Assembly (NCBI RefSeq): GCF_003711515.1
Contig: NW_021167094.1
Span: 540,342 to 579,262, forward strand
Reading direction: 5' to 3'
From: Sodiomyces alkalinus F11
Lineage: Eukaryota > Ascomycota > Sordariomycetes > Glomerellales > Plectosphaerellaceae
DNA length: 38,921 nt
Shown here: in pieces, positions 1-9,878 of the stretch
How the letters are laid out: each line of letters begins with the position of its first letter
Numbering within the stretch: position 1 is the first letter of the stretch
Program-made: the position numbers and the translations under genes
Notes under the pieces: model-generated
The model's input: only the letters and a program-made list of their open reading frames with translations
Databases searched by the model: none
What the model was told of the DNA's origin: nothing

Positions 1-2207
1 GGGTCTTTTTGGTATCATTTACTTTTCTGTTTATTCCTTTGCTATCAGCCATGTCCCCGCCAGTACCAGCGCACTGCTGCCACTTGTATGGCAGAGTGCG
101 GGCAGACGGCACTTGTTTATAGTAAGAAAACTGGCCTCTTGTTTTCATGATGAACACATCGCCGACAGGAGTTAGAGGAAGTCGTCTAGAGCAGGGCCGA
201 GTCGCCGTGAAAGAGTCAGGTCTTGCATATTAGCCACTGCCAGACAGGGACGGCACCATGGAAGTATCATCCATATGCGGACATGCGGGCCGGGTGCTCT
301 TCGACTTTCAGCTTCCGGAAGAAGTCGCACGAACATATATGATATGCTCCCCAGAGACCCCGTCGTTTCTCCGCCCAGAGACATACCGCAGGGCGAGGTC
401 GGTCCCCTCGAGTTCAACCGAGTATCGCATGGCGCCCGAATGCTCCGTGCCAGTGGCTCATCTCATCTTGACTTACTCCGGTTACTTCACTACGTTTCAT
501 CCAACCCCATAGGGAATGGTCTGATCACCCGCCAACCGCGCGACAAAGGCGTGTATCTTTTGGTAAACCCCGCTGCCGCTATCGTTTTCCAGAATCACGC
601 TACGATCGCATGGTTCATGCTGGGCTAGCCAGGCTAGCCAGGCCCATGGTACGAGATGCACCCGAGGCCGAGTTGGCTGACGTTCACACTCCCCATTCAT
701 CACTTCTCGTAGAAACGGGCAGGAATTCGAGCTTGTCTAGGGTGACATGGGGGGAAAGGCGTAGAAAGGTAGTTGACGGTGGCTAGAAGCTGCCCCTAGG
801 TATAAGTTACATCCATGTTCTGTCAGTCAACACGAGAATCAGGAAGAATCGCAAGTCTACAATCGACAGGTGGGCAAAGTCAAGTTGTAATAATAGTATT
901 GCTCACAGACTCACAGTAGTATAGAGGCCATCTGTTCGTCGTTGTCCCAGCCCAGAATCCTGTGTGCATACTGGTATTGCCAGCTGCGTTCGAGAATGCT
1001 GTTCTGATAGCCAAACAATGAATATCACTCTATCGAACTGCATGTCAACCCCTGGCTAACAAGGGAGACCTTTGATGACAAGACCCTGTCGAGATTGTAT
1101 AAAGCTATATGGCGTCAAATTATACTGCCATATATTGGTTCTGTATGATCCAAAGTCGAAGGGTGATCGGTGTTTTGAGTGGCAGGGGACGGGCGAAAGG
1201 AGGACTACTATATATCAAAGGCGAACAGTGATATGGGTGAAAAGTGTGGATGTAGAAGGAAGAATATCCCAGCCCAAAAGGGTAGCTGTGGAGGCTAGAT
1301 ATACCCGTCAACAGGTGGTGCCTGCAGGCAACTAGGCAATACTATACAGCCTACAAGAGTCGAGTCTCGGTGAGATTGGACGGCCCTCCACAGCGTGCGG
1401 CGTGATGGTAGGAAGATATCGCGTAGACGTTTCCTCCGATGATCAATCCAAATGCCTTACCATAGTTTGGCGTCGCAGGAACACGTGCAGCACTCCTTGT
1501 CTGCATCCTCGGGACTCTTGTGTCCTCACTGACAATAGCACGGGAAGTAGCCAAGTAAATGATTTCATACAGGTCGTTTTTTGACGTGTCATTCCGGGTC
1601 GATTCTCGAGTCTTAGGTGACCGGGTCAGCAAACAAAGCGAGTCATCCGAGGCTATGACATCCCACGGGCCACCAGGAGGGCGCTCATAATAGAAAGCCC
1701 AGAAGGAACAGCATCCTTTCGAAAGCGTTCCAGGCGATAGTCAAAGACTCTGGAGTCTCTGACCCCACGTCGATCCCAGTTCTGTAAGGACTTCACTCAA
1801 GTATGATGTCTTCGGTCCAGATGCACGTCTACCGTCTACCGTCGCGGGCCTGAATGTGCGTCGCGGGCCTGATTGTGTTGCAGCATCCCCCCTACATGCA
1901 CGAGCGGTGAGCCCGTTGAGGAGGGAAAGACACGGGACCAAATGTCCCCAAGTTGCAAGACGATCAGAGGAAGGAAGGGTTAGAAACTCCGAGCTCCTGG
2001 ACGATGAGATGATATGCTGGCCAAGGAGAAGTACGACGAGTATTAACCGAATATCTTAACCTCGTCCCAACCAGGTTGACTGTACTTCGTAGAGGATGCG
2101 TGCCGGCCGTGAACCCCGACGACTCGGCCGATTCGTTCAAGGTGTTCCGGGATTTTCGGGGGCCCCCCCTGCGATCAACCGATCAGCATGACAATGCCCG
2201 CCACATT

Positions 2208-2526
2208 TCAACCCCGAGCATAGCGGGTGGAATCTAGGCGGTGACGGTGCTCGTCTCTGGGCTGGTTCTTTAGCATCGGCGCGGCGTTGGCGTCGGGCCT
2301 GGGGCCGTTGAGCTTTATATCGACGAGCACTGCTTCGTGGCACTTCTTTAGCTCGTTGACATCATACGGGGTGTGGGTTGCAGTCACCACTCGCCTTTAC
2401 CGTCTGCCTGTATTTTTCCACGTCGTCGCCGTGCCTGCCATTGATTCCGTTGCTCAGACGGGAGGCGGTGGACTTGGATAGAAGTTCTTTGCCCTCCTTT
2501 TGGTTACACGGCGATGGGCGATTCAT
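2208..2526 (-). pseudogene. possible frameshifted small ORF, unknown function
   Basis: An ATG at 2526 opens a 54-codon frame that begins MNRPSPCNQKEGKEL and stops just after a CACCCCGTATGA stretch. From that point a second frame continues with coding-like codons, mostly ending in C or G, to a stop at 2208-2210; it contains VNELKKCHEAVLVDIKLNG. The two frames differ by one base at a run of four C. The whole therefore looks like a protein of about 105 residues interrupted by a single-base frameshift, either a real lesion or a sequencing error. A very short intron is possible, but no good splice pair is visible. I recognise no family. Codon bias is the only support, so this is tentative. Confidence 0.3.
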
Positions 2527-3689
2527 TATGAACACAACTTTTCCGGATGGTCACCAAGGGACATGGTGCACGGACCAACTCCAGACAATGGACAGTTGCG
2601 ATGATGTGCACGGAAAGATGGACTCGTTTGATGTCCTTTTTTTTTTGGATGGGATGAAGCGGGATGAAAAGCGGGATAAAGTGGGGACGAATCAGTCGAT
2701 AACGCAGAGGTCCCAAACGGTCGTATCCTTGGCGGGGGCGGGATGAGGTCACTGTTCCCAACGGGGGGTGGTTCGCCGTTACTCGCCGGTACGGCGGATA
2801 CGACTCTGGGACTCGCTCGTACCGGGAATTCAACTCCTGGATGTCAGATTACCTAAGGTAGGTACGCTATGGGATCGCATTTCACTTCGTGCCTTTGTTA
2901 TTATTAGTTCTTCGGAATACAACGTACCACCACTCATTATTATCCACATGTAACCGTGCATCATAGGAAGTTGACTTGCCAATCCAGCCTCTCGCGGCAA
3001 CCGTCTGTTCACTCTTTGCAGACATACTAATCAATTACCGGCACCTCGAACGACACAAACGGGCACCCCGTAATTATCCTGCAAATATGCATCCGTTACA
3101 CGAACGCGGCACCCGCAACCGACAGCGTTGTCGGCAGTTCATTAAGGTACCCCGGGTAGCTGATGAGGACCCCCGGCACAATACACACAATAGGACAAAC
3201 ATCAAACACACAAGACTCAGTTCCATCACGCTATCTGTCGGGGCCACGGGACGTCGTCACTATAAAGTACGAATGTTGTCTTTGGACGTGTCTGTGAAAT
3301 TATGTACTCAAGACAACACAACAACGAGTCTCATATAATTGCTTTTCCTCCGTACAACACACACTACAACAAACAAAAAGGAAATTACGCCAAGTTGCAG
3401 ATCGAGCTCGTCCCACGGATACCTTAGGTACGAAGGACTGAAGTACGGATACCTACCTCACCTCACCTTACACTTCTCATGTCAAGCTGGGTCCGTGACC
3501 AACACTCACTCGAGATGCCGTTGCTTAGGACTCCCATGTGCTGTTATCACAAGGTCCTTGCGTGCTACTGTACGACGTGTCTTTTCTTTTCGCAACACGT
3601 CGAGTTATGGGAGTACGCTGGCAATTGGCAATAATCAGATGGCTCAACTTGGGCGTGTGGTGATACTAGGAAGTACACATACCGATAAG

Positions 3690-3705
3690 TACAACGTACG
3701 TTGTA
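3690..3705. repeat. 16-bp perfect palindrome
   Basis: TACAACGTACGTTGTA is its own reverse complement. Its half-site TACAACGTAC (GTACGTTGTA on the other strand) recurs at 2918-2927, 4385-4394, 4598-4607 and 21154-21163, all in spacer DNA. It could be a protein-binding site or a remnant of a small repeat; the sequence does not tell which. Confidence 0.6.
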
Positions 3706-5194
3706 AATCACCCAAGACCACCACTCGACGCACACGCACGAGGTCGCTCTTGGTACACGTACTTGCTGTACCTTATCCACCTTACCCCCTCGCTAAGGTA
3801 GCCCACTCGATAAGGTAAGGTAGCCCACATTCGCTCCCAAACAATGTGCGTGTGCCTGGTCCATACCTTACCTTAGTCTATCTAAGGTATAGACATTGCG
3901 AGACAAGACCATAATCTCGGCCCGTGTTTGTTGACCGACCAAGACCGTCCTGTCGAGCGGTGTATTTTACGTGTACTTCGCATCTCGTAATATGTAACTC
4001 CGTACTTTATTCGATCCGGTGTCTTGCCGTGGTCCATGGAGCATTTGCCGACGTCCGTTGAAATTATCCGTCCTTCGTAGAACATCGTCCTCGATGACAT
4101 GGTCCCCTAAAAAGAAAGCCTAAGGTACTTTAGTGTACCTTTTTGGCCAGCCAGGTACGTATGTCCCCTTTTCCTAGTACCTCCTCGGTACAAAGGGAAG
4201 TATTCGTTCGTAATACCGTTCGTAACACACAGGACGCATGATAAGGCGGTTCTTGCAGACGATCGTCAACGCTGGCCTTGATCAACCCTGGGTACTGAAC
4301 CCCTACCCCTGCTACCCCTGGTCGGCTGCCATTGATTTGTTTGGTCCCGCCTCTCCGTAGCCCAGCCCGCAACCCGCTGTGAGTGTACGTTGTATCATCA
4401 CATTCCCTTCAAGCCCCCTCCTCCCCTCACCTTTCCACCCCTCCTGCCCACTTTGTACGAAGTAATATGTATCCATAACCTTATGTACCTACTTTGTCTG
4501 CACTTTCCGCTGTGTGTCCATAAAGGTATTTCGAACTTCGTATCCGTACTTATCTCGGAGGCATAATGTACTTCGTAGGGTAGGTAGGTACATGCATGTA
4601 CGTTGTATGATCCCCGATCCCCGATTCCCGTGCTCGGCATCTGTAATCCGTCCTGTTGCTGTTGTCCTCGCAGATTCTTTCCCACCATCCATCCCTCTCA
4701 CCATCTTTTATCTTTTGTGGTCTTTTCCCCCCCTATCCCCTCTTGCCTCTCCTTCCGTCGACTTGCCGTTCTTAGCTAGACCTCGTTCGTACTGATCGAA
4801 CGTGGGCTTTCTTGCTCAACTCGCTCCCAGCTGTACGATTTCCTGTAGCCAATTCTCCTGACGTGGTGGTTGCACCGTGTTCACCTACCTTAGGTGCCGG
4901 GCCAGCCAATCTCTTTATACCTTTCTGGTCATCCCGGCAATCGTGCTCAACTGCCGACGCTTTTCTTGACCTGCCCTCATCTTTTTCTTCTTCCTTTTGT
5001 TCTTCTTGTTCTTCTTCTTTTTCAGCAGGCCCGGCGCGCCTCATCTTGGCGCCGTGTCATGATGATATCTCCGCCCTCCACGTCTTGATTTGCCCCTCGC
5101 TTCCGTTTTTTTTGCGACCTCATTTTTGCCCAACCTTCATGCCTCCTTGCCACATCTTGGGGTTCGTTCGTCCACCAGTGCGCCGCCGATACCA

Positions 5195-7094
5195 ATGCCG
5201 CCGCCGACGTTTCAGATGGACCCTTCAGCTGCCACCGGGGCTCTGGAGCTTCCAGAGCTGGCCGTGTCCGATTATATCCGCCAGGTTCTCCAACTGCCTG
5301 GCCTCGAAGCCCAAGCGTCCTTCGAAGCGAATCTGCTTTCCAAAGCCGCGTCTTGGGACATTCCGATACCCGAGCCTATGTGCCTTTTCCCACCCGACGA
5401 GCAGAAGCGCAACACATCCAGTACCGAGTCCCAGGGCTCTACCGTCGCGACCTTCCATGCGCGGACCTTGTCCTCCATCTCTTGCGGCTCGGCGAGCACA
5501 GCTCCAACCTCGCGGTCTGTCATCGAGGACTTGGACGACCTAGAAGCCCTGCACAAGCCCGCCTTCTCCGGCAAGCCACGGGCCCCGAGCTTCACCCACT
5601 ACGACAGATACCTTGCCCAGGTCGAGCCTAACTTGGACCAGCACCGACACCAACCCAAATACAACGAGTCCGAAACCCACGGATCGCCTAGCAGCTCGGC
5701 CCAAAGCCTGTTCAGTGTCAGTTCCAGAAGAAACTATTTCGGCATCATGAATGGGATGCGCAAGATCAGATGGGGAAAGAGACATAGTCTTGATCTTCAC
5801 CGCTCCATGTGCGTTCCCTCCCCCACCCCCCGGTCGTTTGGCCGAGATCTCACCGTAAAAAAGTCAAGCGGCTCCATGTGTGCTGACGAACCAACCTTGG
5901 GCCTTTTCTTGCAGTGCTTGCACAAGTTGTCGCCAAGATTTCAGCAAGTTGAGCCGTCAACATACACTGCCCTGCCGCCACTCGTATTGCAGCCAATGCC
6001 TCAAGCAACTGGTCCAGCAGACCATCACGGACGAATCCAAATTCCCCCCACGATGTTGTACCCAACCCATACCGAGCTCGACCCTGAAGGCAATTCTACC
6101 CCGGGAAGACTCCCGCGAGTTCCTCCAAGTCGTACAGCAGTTCAGTACACCCTGGGAGTACCCCAACGGGTCTGAAGAGCCGGAACGGCGATGCGTGGAA
6201 GAAGACGAAGAAAAAGGAGCAGAAGCAGAAGCAGAAGCAGAAGCAGAAACCGGACAGGCCGCCGAGGAGGTCGAAGCCGCCGAAATCGCGCAGGCACAGG
6301 AGCGGCTATACGAACACAGCGAGTATCTGCGACTGCGACGCGACTTGGAAGACCAGCGGCGGCGGTTCCGGACGTTCGTGGACCAGAAGAAAGCCGGAAT
6401 GAGGCAAAGGCACGCAGAAGGGAGGAGGAAGGTCACGGCCAAGTACGCCGAGCAAGCGGAGAAGATGCGAGAACGACACGCCAAGACGGCGGCACAGCTC
6501 GAGGAGCGGCAGATCGAAGCCGAGATGGAAATGCGGGCAACGCTAGAACAGGAGGAGAAGACCATCCTGATCCGGCTCAAGCACATGGAGGCCTACTGCG
6601 ACGGTCTGGGCCGCAGCCCGGAGTCGGGCCTCCCACCACGCGTCGTGACGGAGCGCGACCTCCGCGAGCTCGGGCAGCAGTACAACCTCCGGGACGGCAT
6701 GGCGCGGCTGCACGAATCCAAGATCAACGTGCTGAGGGAGAAGCAGGCAAGACGCATGGGCGATCTGCTCGCCAGGCAGGACGAGGGGCTGGAGAAGCTC
6801 GAGGCGGATAGGGACCGGGAACTGGATGACCTGGCGGGGGCCGCGGCGCTGGAGGAGGACGAGTTGGCCCGCGTGTTCCGCCAGCGCGAGCTCGAAGCCC
6901 AGCGGCTGTGGCAGGTGATTTTCGACATTTTGCGCAGGGAACTCGAGCAGAAGGATGGTGTTCGCTATGGTTCCCTTGACGCCCCGGCCGCGTGGCTGGA
7001 AAGCGATGAAGCTGACGCATCTTCATTACCGTCGGCGGAAGTCTCGTCGGATCCTTCGCGGCAACCTTCGACACAATGGTTGTCTCTCCTTTGA
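5195..7094 (+). CDS. RING-finger/coiled-coil protein (RBR-like RING1)
   Basis: Two exons, 5195-5808 and 5915-7094, give 597 residues. The intron has donor GTGCGT, a GCTGAC branch site and acceptor TTGCAG. It splits an Ile codon and restores the frame exactly at the RING. The RING lies at about residues 207-253: C207-x2-C210, C225-x-H227-x2-C230-x2-C233, then the FPPRCC sequence (C252, C253) seen in the first RING of RBR ubiquitin ligases. No IBR or second RING follows. Instead there is an acidic EAEAEA stretch encoded by a GCAGAA hexamer repeat near 6218-6248, and then about 220 residues of Glu/Arg-rich coiled coil. The N-terminal 200 residues are Ser/Pro-rich and probably disordered. A second in-frame ATG at 5216 is an alternative start; the frame is open upstream of 5195 but has no nearer ATG. 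Ubiquitin ligase activity is inferred from the RING only. Confidence 0.8.
5809..5914 (+). other. intron of the RING-finger gene
   Basis: The 106-base intron has donor GTGCGT, branch sequence GCTGAC at about 5882 and acceptor TTGCAG. Removing it joins the disordered N-terminal region to the RING finger in frame. Confidence 0.75.
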
Positions 7095-7781
7095 TATGAG
7101 TTGGGAAACGGGGGGTTTTTCTTTTCTTTTCTTTCGGCGGATATACCACAGATGGCAGCATGTTTTCCTTATCTGGTCTGTTTGTTGGGTGTCAGCGCAA
7201 CTCGAGGGCTTTTGTTTTATACCCACGGGGATTGGAGTTAATAAGATAAAACTGCGATATTCATTCTCGCGTTAAAACTGGTTAGAATGAAAGGTGTTAA
7301 TACGAAGAGCACAAGGATATATTACATCTTCATGAACAAATTAACGGCAAGTTGAGAGGTTAACCAAACCATGATTCATTCATTGCCAATTCAGCGTGTC
7401 CGAAGCTCCCACAAGGTGAAACGCTGCTGCTTATTAAGCGGCCGACTATCTACATAATGTCAGTTATCAGTTCTCGGTCGCAGGCTTAGGTAAGATTAGC
7501 GGGTAACTCCGTACCCGTGTCCGTCAGTGGACAGGCAGGAAGGTCTGAGGTCTGAGGTCTGAGGTCTGAGATCTGCCTCGCGCCTCGAGAGCAACAACAA
7601 AGAGATTCGAGTTCCAATTCACCCACATCCTTCGTTTCCGTTGTCCGTCCACACCAACGAGGTCCTTCATCTTGGACCCTTGCCATTCCGAATCTTGTGC
7701 TGAATACTCAAACCACTTCCCACCCCGTTCAATAAAACAAGAGCACTCTCGAGCGACAAGCATCATCACATCACCATCATC
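7095..7781. other. spacer between RING-finger gene and CHS5
   Basis: This holds the 3' end of the upstream gene and the promoter and leader of CHS5. An AT-rich block lies at 7240-7360. A 7-base tandem repeat lies at 7541-7574. The last 60 bases before the CHS5 ATG are CA- and CT-rich, as is common in fungal leaders. No coding sequence is seen. Confidence 0.6.
7541..7574 (+). repeat. tandem repeat of AGGTCTG
   Basis: Four consecutive copies of the heptamer AGGTCTG are followed by a diverged AGATCTG, about 210 bases upstream of the CHS5 start codon. It is a minisatellite-like array, probably variable in copy number, and lies in the likely promoter or leader. Confidence 0.8.
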
Positions 7782-8718
7782 ATGCTCGTCTCCTTGACCG
7801 TCGGCAAGGTCGATGCCGGCGTCACGGTCCTCCTGACTCAAGACAAGCGCCTGGTACTACTCACTCAATACACCCCCCTCTCTCTGATGGCTAACCCCAA
7901 CCCCTCCGGCAGATCGAGTTCCCATCCATCCTCCTCCCTCCCAACATCTCCTCCGGCAGCATCGTCGACATCACCGTAGGACGGAACCACGCCTCCGAGT
8001 CCAAAACCGAGCACGCCTTCCGCGAGCTCCAGGACCGAATCTACACCACCTTCGGCGCCCGGGAACCCGCCCGCCCGGTCCTCCGCTGCCGCAACACCAC
8101 CCAAACCAGCGTCGTGCTCGAGTGGGACCCCGTCCAGCTCGCCACCGCCGACCTCATCTCCCTCTCGCTGTACCGCAACGGCCAGAAGGCCGGCAACATC
8201 CCGCGGCCCCTGCACATGCACAGCACCAAGATCAGCGGCCTGGCCATCGACACCGAGTACACCTTCCACCTCGTCCTCCGCACCACCGCGGGCGTCTACG
8301 CCTCGGACCGCGTCCACATCCGCACCCACAAGCTCACCGACCTCAGCGGCGTCACCATCGCCACCGGCATCCTCCCCAGCCCGGTCCGCGACGCCCTCGC
8401 CGCCGCCGTCGACCGCGTCGGCGCCAAGCTCGTCGACGCCGTCCGCATCGACACCACCCACTTCGTCACCACCGAGGGCCGCGGCCTCGCCTGGGAAAAG
8501 GCCGTCGAGAACAACATCCCCGTCGTGCGCCCCGAGTGGGTCGACGCCTGCGAGAAGAACGGCCGCATTATCGGTGTTTCCAAGTTCTACCTCGACGCCT
8601 GGCGGCCCGGGCCCCCCATCACCCACGGTGCCGATTCGTCGCCCGCCGCCGCCGCCGCCGCCGCCGCTAGCCCCCCGGCGCAGAAGGACCTGCCCGCCAC
8701 GCCATCGCAGTCACAATC

Positions 8719-8761
<43 letters not shown>

Positions 8762-9127
8762 CAATCGACGCAACCGCAGCAAGGTTCCTCCTCGGCGGCA
8801 AACAACGAGACAGCAGCCCTGGCAAATGAGACCGCCGCACCTGCAGCTCCTTCCAGGGGTTCCGTGAGCGGCTCCGAGAAGCCCGAGGACGACGACGACG
8901 ACGACGAAGAAGAGAAAGAGGGAGGAGGGGACAAGGAACAAAAGACCCGCGGTGCCGAGGCGCACGACGAGCAGAAAGTGAGGCTCGAGGATAAGGGTGA
9001 TCACCACCAGAACCTCGCCCTGCGGCCGGGAGGCGCCCTTTCCGCCGCTGTCGGCGACGACGCGAAGGCCGAGGATGACCAGCCCGTGTCGTCGAGTCGG
9101 GGATCACTTCAGGACGTTGAGCTGTAG
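7782..9127 (+). CDS. CHS5: Chs5, exomer scaffold protein
   Basis: Exons 7782-7853 and 7913-9127 give 428 residues. Chs5 is the core of the exomer coat at the trans-Golgi network and carries chitin synthase and other cargo to the cell surface. The N-terminus (LTVGKVDAGVTVLLTQDKRL, then IEFPSILLPPNISSGSIVDI) closely matches the Chs5 dimerisation region. A fibronectin type III domain at about 80-167 contains TQTSVVLEWDP and STKISGLAIDTEYTF. A BRCT domain at about 168-262 contains IDTTHFVTTEG and NNIPVVRPEWVDACEKNGRI. The C-terminal third is low complexity: poly-Ala near 268, a Gln run near 293-312 encoded mainly by CAG, and an acidic Asp/Glu stretch near 347. The 59-base intron (GTACTA donor, CTAAC branch) follows the QDKRL codons in phase 0. 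The Gln and Ala runs are likely to vary between strains. Confidence 0.95.
8641..8670 (+). repeat. GCC trinucleotide run (poly-Ala) in CHS5
   Basis: Consecutive GCC codons encode an alanine run just after the BRCT domain. It is pure enough to slip during replication. Confidence 0.8.
8719..8765 (+). repeat. CAG/CAA run (poly-Gln) in CHS5
   Basis: A run of CAG codons ends in CAA codons and encodes an uninterrupted glutamine tract in the disordered tail of Chs5. The interspersed CAA codons should partly stabilise it. Confidence 0.85.
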
Positions 9128-9878
9128 TTCTGGCGTACTGGACTGACTACACTGGCCCGCCGCCCGGGGAGGGGTGGGGGGGAACGTCGGAACGGGGCAA
9201 AGGCAGTACAAAGTCTCTCTGAGGGAGGGGATTCATAGGGTTATTGTAATGTACAGACTTTTATAGCGGTGTGTCTCCCTGTGTGTGTTAGCGACATTGG
9301 TGATATCTTCCTACGGCATGGCATCGTGAGATGAGGCGAAGGAATGAAATGCATTCTCACTGAAGCCTCCGCTGCTACTCAGCAAGTCCATTGCAATCGA
9401 TGCGATCTCGGATATATTGGAACGTAGACCAGGAACCAACAACCATGACGAGCAACAAAATGAACCCAACTACCTTATAATTCGTCGTTTGCGCGAATGA
9501 CCGAGAGAACCCGAACACCCCCAATTTCTTATCTTTGCATCCGTTATGAAGCAAAAGAAAAAAAAAATACAGAATCGATCGTAGAAACACGTCCTCTAGC
9601 GACACCGTGCCACAGACCGATCACATACAATGAAGCACATCCTCCCTTATTACACAGTCATTCCATGTATGCCTAACATCTTGCTCACCTCTCATCGCGC
9701 TCGCCAACCCCGTAACAGTTCAACAGTCGCCCCGTCGACTCTCCTTGTCCACCCATGCCCCCTCCTCTTCTGTCGTCCTCGATTGGCTTCGCTCATCGAG
9801 GGTACTCCGCCGATCCCATTGCCACCCGCTGCTTCTCTCACTGTAGTCGTCCCCCATCCCATCAACGAGCCAGAGTCT
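9128..9878. other. convergent spacer, CHS5 and the 1017-residue gene
   Basis: This contains the 3' ends of two genes transcribed towards each other. AT-rich sequence with AATAAA-like and TGTA elements is present on both strands, for example near 9240-9265 and 9540-9575. No reading frame is supported. Confidence 0.5.

Larger units (their letters stand above)
1..5194. other. gene-poor spacer, no supported complete gene
   Basis: No open frame here combines an ATG start, coding-like codon use and a recognisable protein family. The sequence is rich in short GTAC-ended motifs and in runs built from CCTTACC/GGTAAGG. One such run near 3796-3830 repeats AAGGTAGCCCAC. The stretch 4660-5190 is pyrimidine-rich and probably contains the promoter and 5' leader of the RING-finger gene that follows. 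A possible broken small ORF at 2208-2526 is listed separately. Genes made of very short exons could have been missed. Confidence 0.5.

Noticed and set aside
275..628. 117-codon plus-strand frame at the window start
   Set aside because: The sequence is not obviously random, but there is no recognisable domain, no promoter signal and no splice context. Too weak to annotate.
3339..3818. 159-codon plus-strand frame
   Set aside because: It begins at TTG and is built from low-complexity Thr/Arg/Ser codons over the repeated AAGGTA/GTAC sequence.
8587..8934. Poly-Cys frame on the minus strand of CHS5
   Set aside because: It is just the complement of the CAG run in the Chs5 glutamine tract.
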